A DNA stretch of 5,225 nt. It comes from an uncultured Candidatus Saccharibacteria bacterium. GTDB taxonomy: Bacteria; Patescibacteriota; Saccharimonadia; Saccharimonadales; Saccharimonadaceae. The translations under genes and the position numbers were made by a program. Position 1 is the stretch's first letter, and each line of letters opens with the position of its first letter. A model generated the notes under the pieces. It did no database searches, was not told the DNA's origin, and saw nothing but the letters and a program-made list of their open reading frames with translations. The stretch covers positions 1-5,225 of the forward strand of contig CALFGG010000042.1 in NCBI GenBank assembly GCA_937958235.1. Reading direction: 5' to 3'. This document shows, one piece after another, positions 4,795 through 5,225 of this stretch.

Positions 4795-5225
4795 AATAAT
4801 TTCTTTCTTAAATATCTCTGAAAATCACCATAATTAAACATTGAACTCTCACTATAAGTTGAAGCACCTTTTGGCAACACAATACTTTGTACACCAATTC
4901 TTCCCACTCCAAACTCATCTATTGTTGATATTGATTCAATTTCACCATTTAAATTTGTCGCAATATCAATCAATGTTCTTACTTCTGCCATAGTAATATT
5001 AGTTTTCACATTATTTCCCAGTGAATCAATTAATCGAATCACTTTTGTGGGTTTTGTCAAAATCCCAATTGACATCGCTTTATTCTTTATAGCATTAAAA
5101 ATTCTCTGCTGATTAATTTCTCGATCAAAATTACTTTTCGAAAGACCATAATCTTCCCCACCATCACAACCTGCATTTCTTGCTCGCGCTAATCGTAAAG
5201 CAATGTCGCCATTTAGCCCGTAATT
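4788..5225 (-). CDS. LytR-CpsA-Psr (LCP) family protein, C-terminal part (5' end beyond window)
   Basis: The last 145 residues of an LCP protein are present; the start lies beyond the right edge. LCP enzymes are membrane-anchored and act on the outer face, moving glycopolymers from undecaprenyl-phosphate carriers to peptidoglycan. The visible part begins NYGLNGDIALRLARARN, matching the family's Ala-Leu-x-x-x-Arg-x-Arg block. It continues with DYGLSKSNFDREINQQRIFNAI (about 25-46), the counterpart of the usual Asp-Phe-x-Arg...RQ block that supplies phosphate-binding arginines. A region typical of the end of the domain follows (IRLIDSLGNNVKTNITMAEVRTLIDIA), and a short basic tail FQRYLRKKLLK. 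The internal Met at 5075 is not the start, because the frame stays open to the edge with conserved LCP residues. The wording resembles Saccharibacteria LCP proteins as I remember them. It ends with TAA inside a hairpin terminator, convergent with tRNA-Ser. Confidence 0.9.
   Translation of the reverse strand, partial: NYGLNGDIALRLARARNAGCDGGEDYGLSKSNFDREINQQRIFNAIKNKAMSIGILTKPTKVIRLIDSLGNNVKTNITMAEVRTLIDIATNLNGEIESISTIDEFGVGRIGVQSIVLPKGASTYSESSMFNYGDFQRYLRKKLLK

Noticed and set aside
4788..5075. Treating the Met at 5075 as the start of a 95-residue protein
   Set aside because: The frame stays open to the window edge and the added 50 residues contain conserved LCP blocks, so this is an internal methionine of a longer gene.
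1..5225. CRISPR array, insertion sequence or toxin-antitoxin pair
   Set aside because: No regularly spaced repeats, transposase motifs or recognisable toxin or antitoxin sequences are present.
1..5225. UGA recoding to glycine as in some other CPR lineages
   Set aside because: All genes end with TAA, run to full family length and show no in-frame TGA, so the standard stop usage cannot be rejected and nothing supports recoding.

Overview
The window looks like a piece of a small, low-GC bacterial genome, most likely a Patescibacteria (CPR) member and plausibly Candidatus Saccharibacteria. The main clue is the LytR-CpsA-Psr (LCP) C-terminal fragment at the right edge, whose wording (LRLARARN, SNFDREINQQ) resembles Saccharibacteria LCP proteins as I remember them. 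AT-rich composition and very tight gene packing agree with this, but no marker gene is present, so the assignment is an inference. All six visible stop codons are TAA, and the genes reach normal family length without in-frame TGA, so nothing points to a recoded genetic code.

Layout. Positions 1-92 hold no supportable gene but end in a good Shine-Dalgarno sequence. It serves a 59-residue single-span membrane protein (93-272). Seven bases later comes a 290-residue soluble protein that I do not recognise (280-1152); the two probably form a coupled pair. A 53-bp gap then carries an extended -10 promoter placed so that transcription should start at or next to the ATG of an ABC transporter operon. 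That operon has an ATPase (1206-1964), a first ABC-2 permease one base later (1966-3219) and a second, dissimilar ABC-2 permease (3253-4467). The three should form one exporter: an ATPase driving a permease heterodimer whose subunits each carry a large extracytoplasmic domain. The substrate cannot be read from the sequence.

Next is tRNA-Ser(GGA) with encoded CCA (4553-4640), its own strong promoter and a hairpin terminator. The following ~120 bp is the most unusual part of the window. It holds a second, partial copy of the tRNA 3' end plus its terminator, a short inverted piece of the T-arm, and two further hairpins. The second terminator copy also ends the LCP gene, which runs in from the right edge on the minus strand (4788-5225); the LCP stop codon lies inside the hairpin.

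I found no convincing undescribed system. The best leads are the tRNA-end duplication (old integration site or decayed tandem tRNA), the unrecognised 59-aa/290-aa pair, and the leaderless promoter of the transporter operon.
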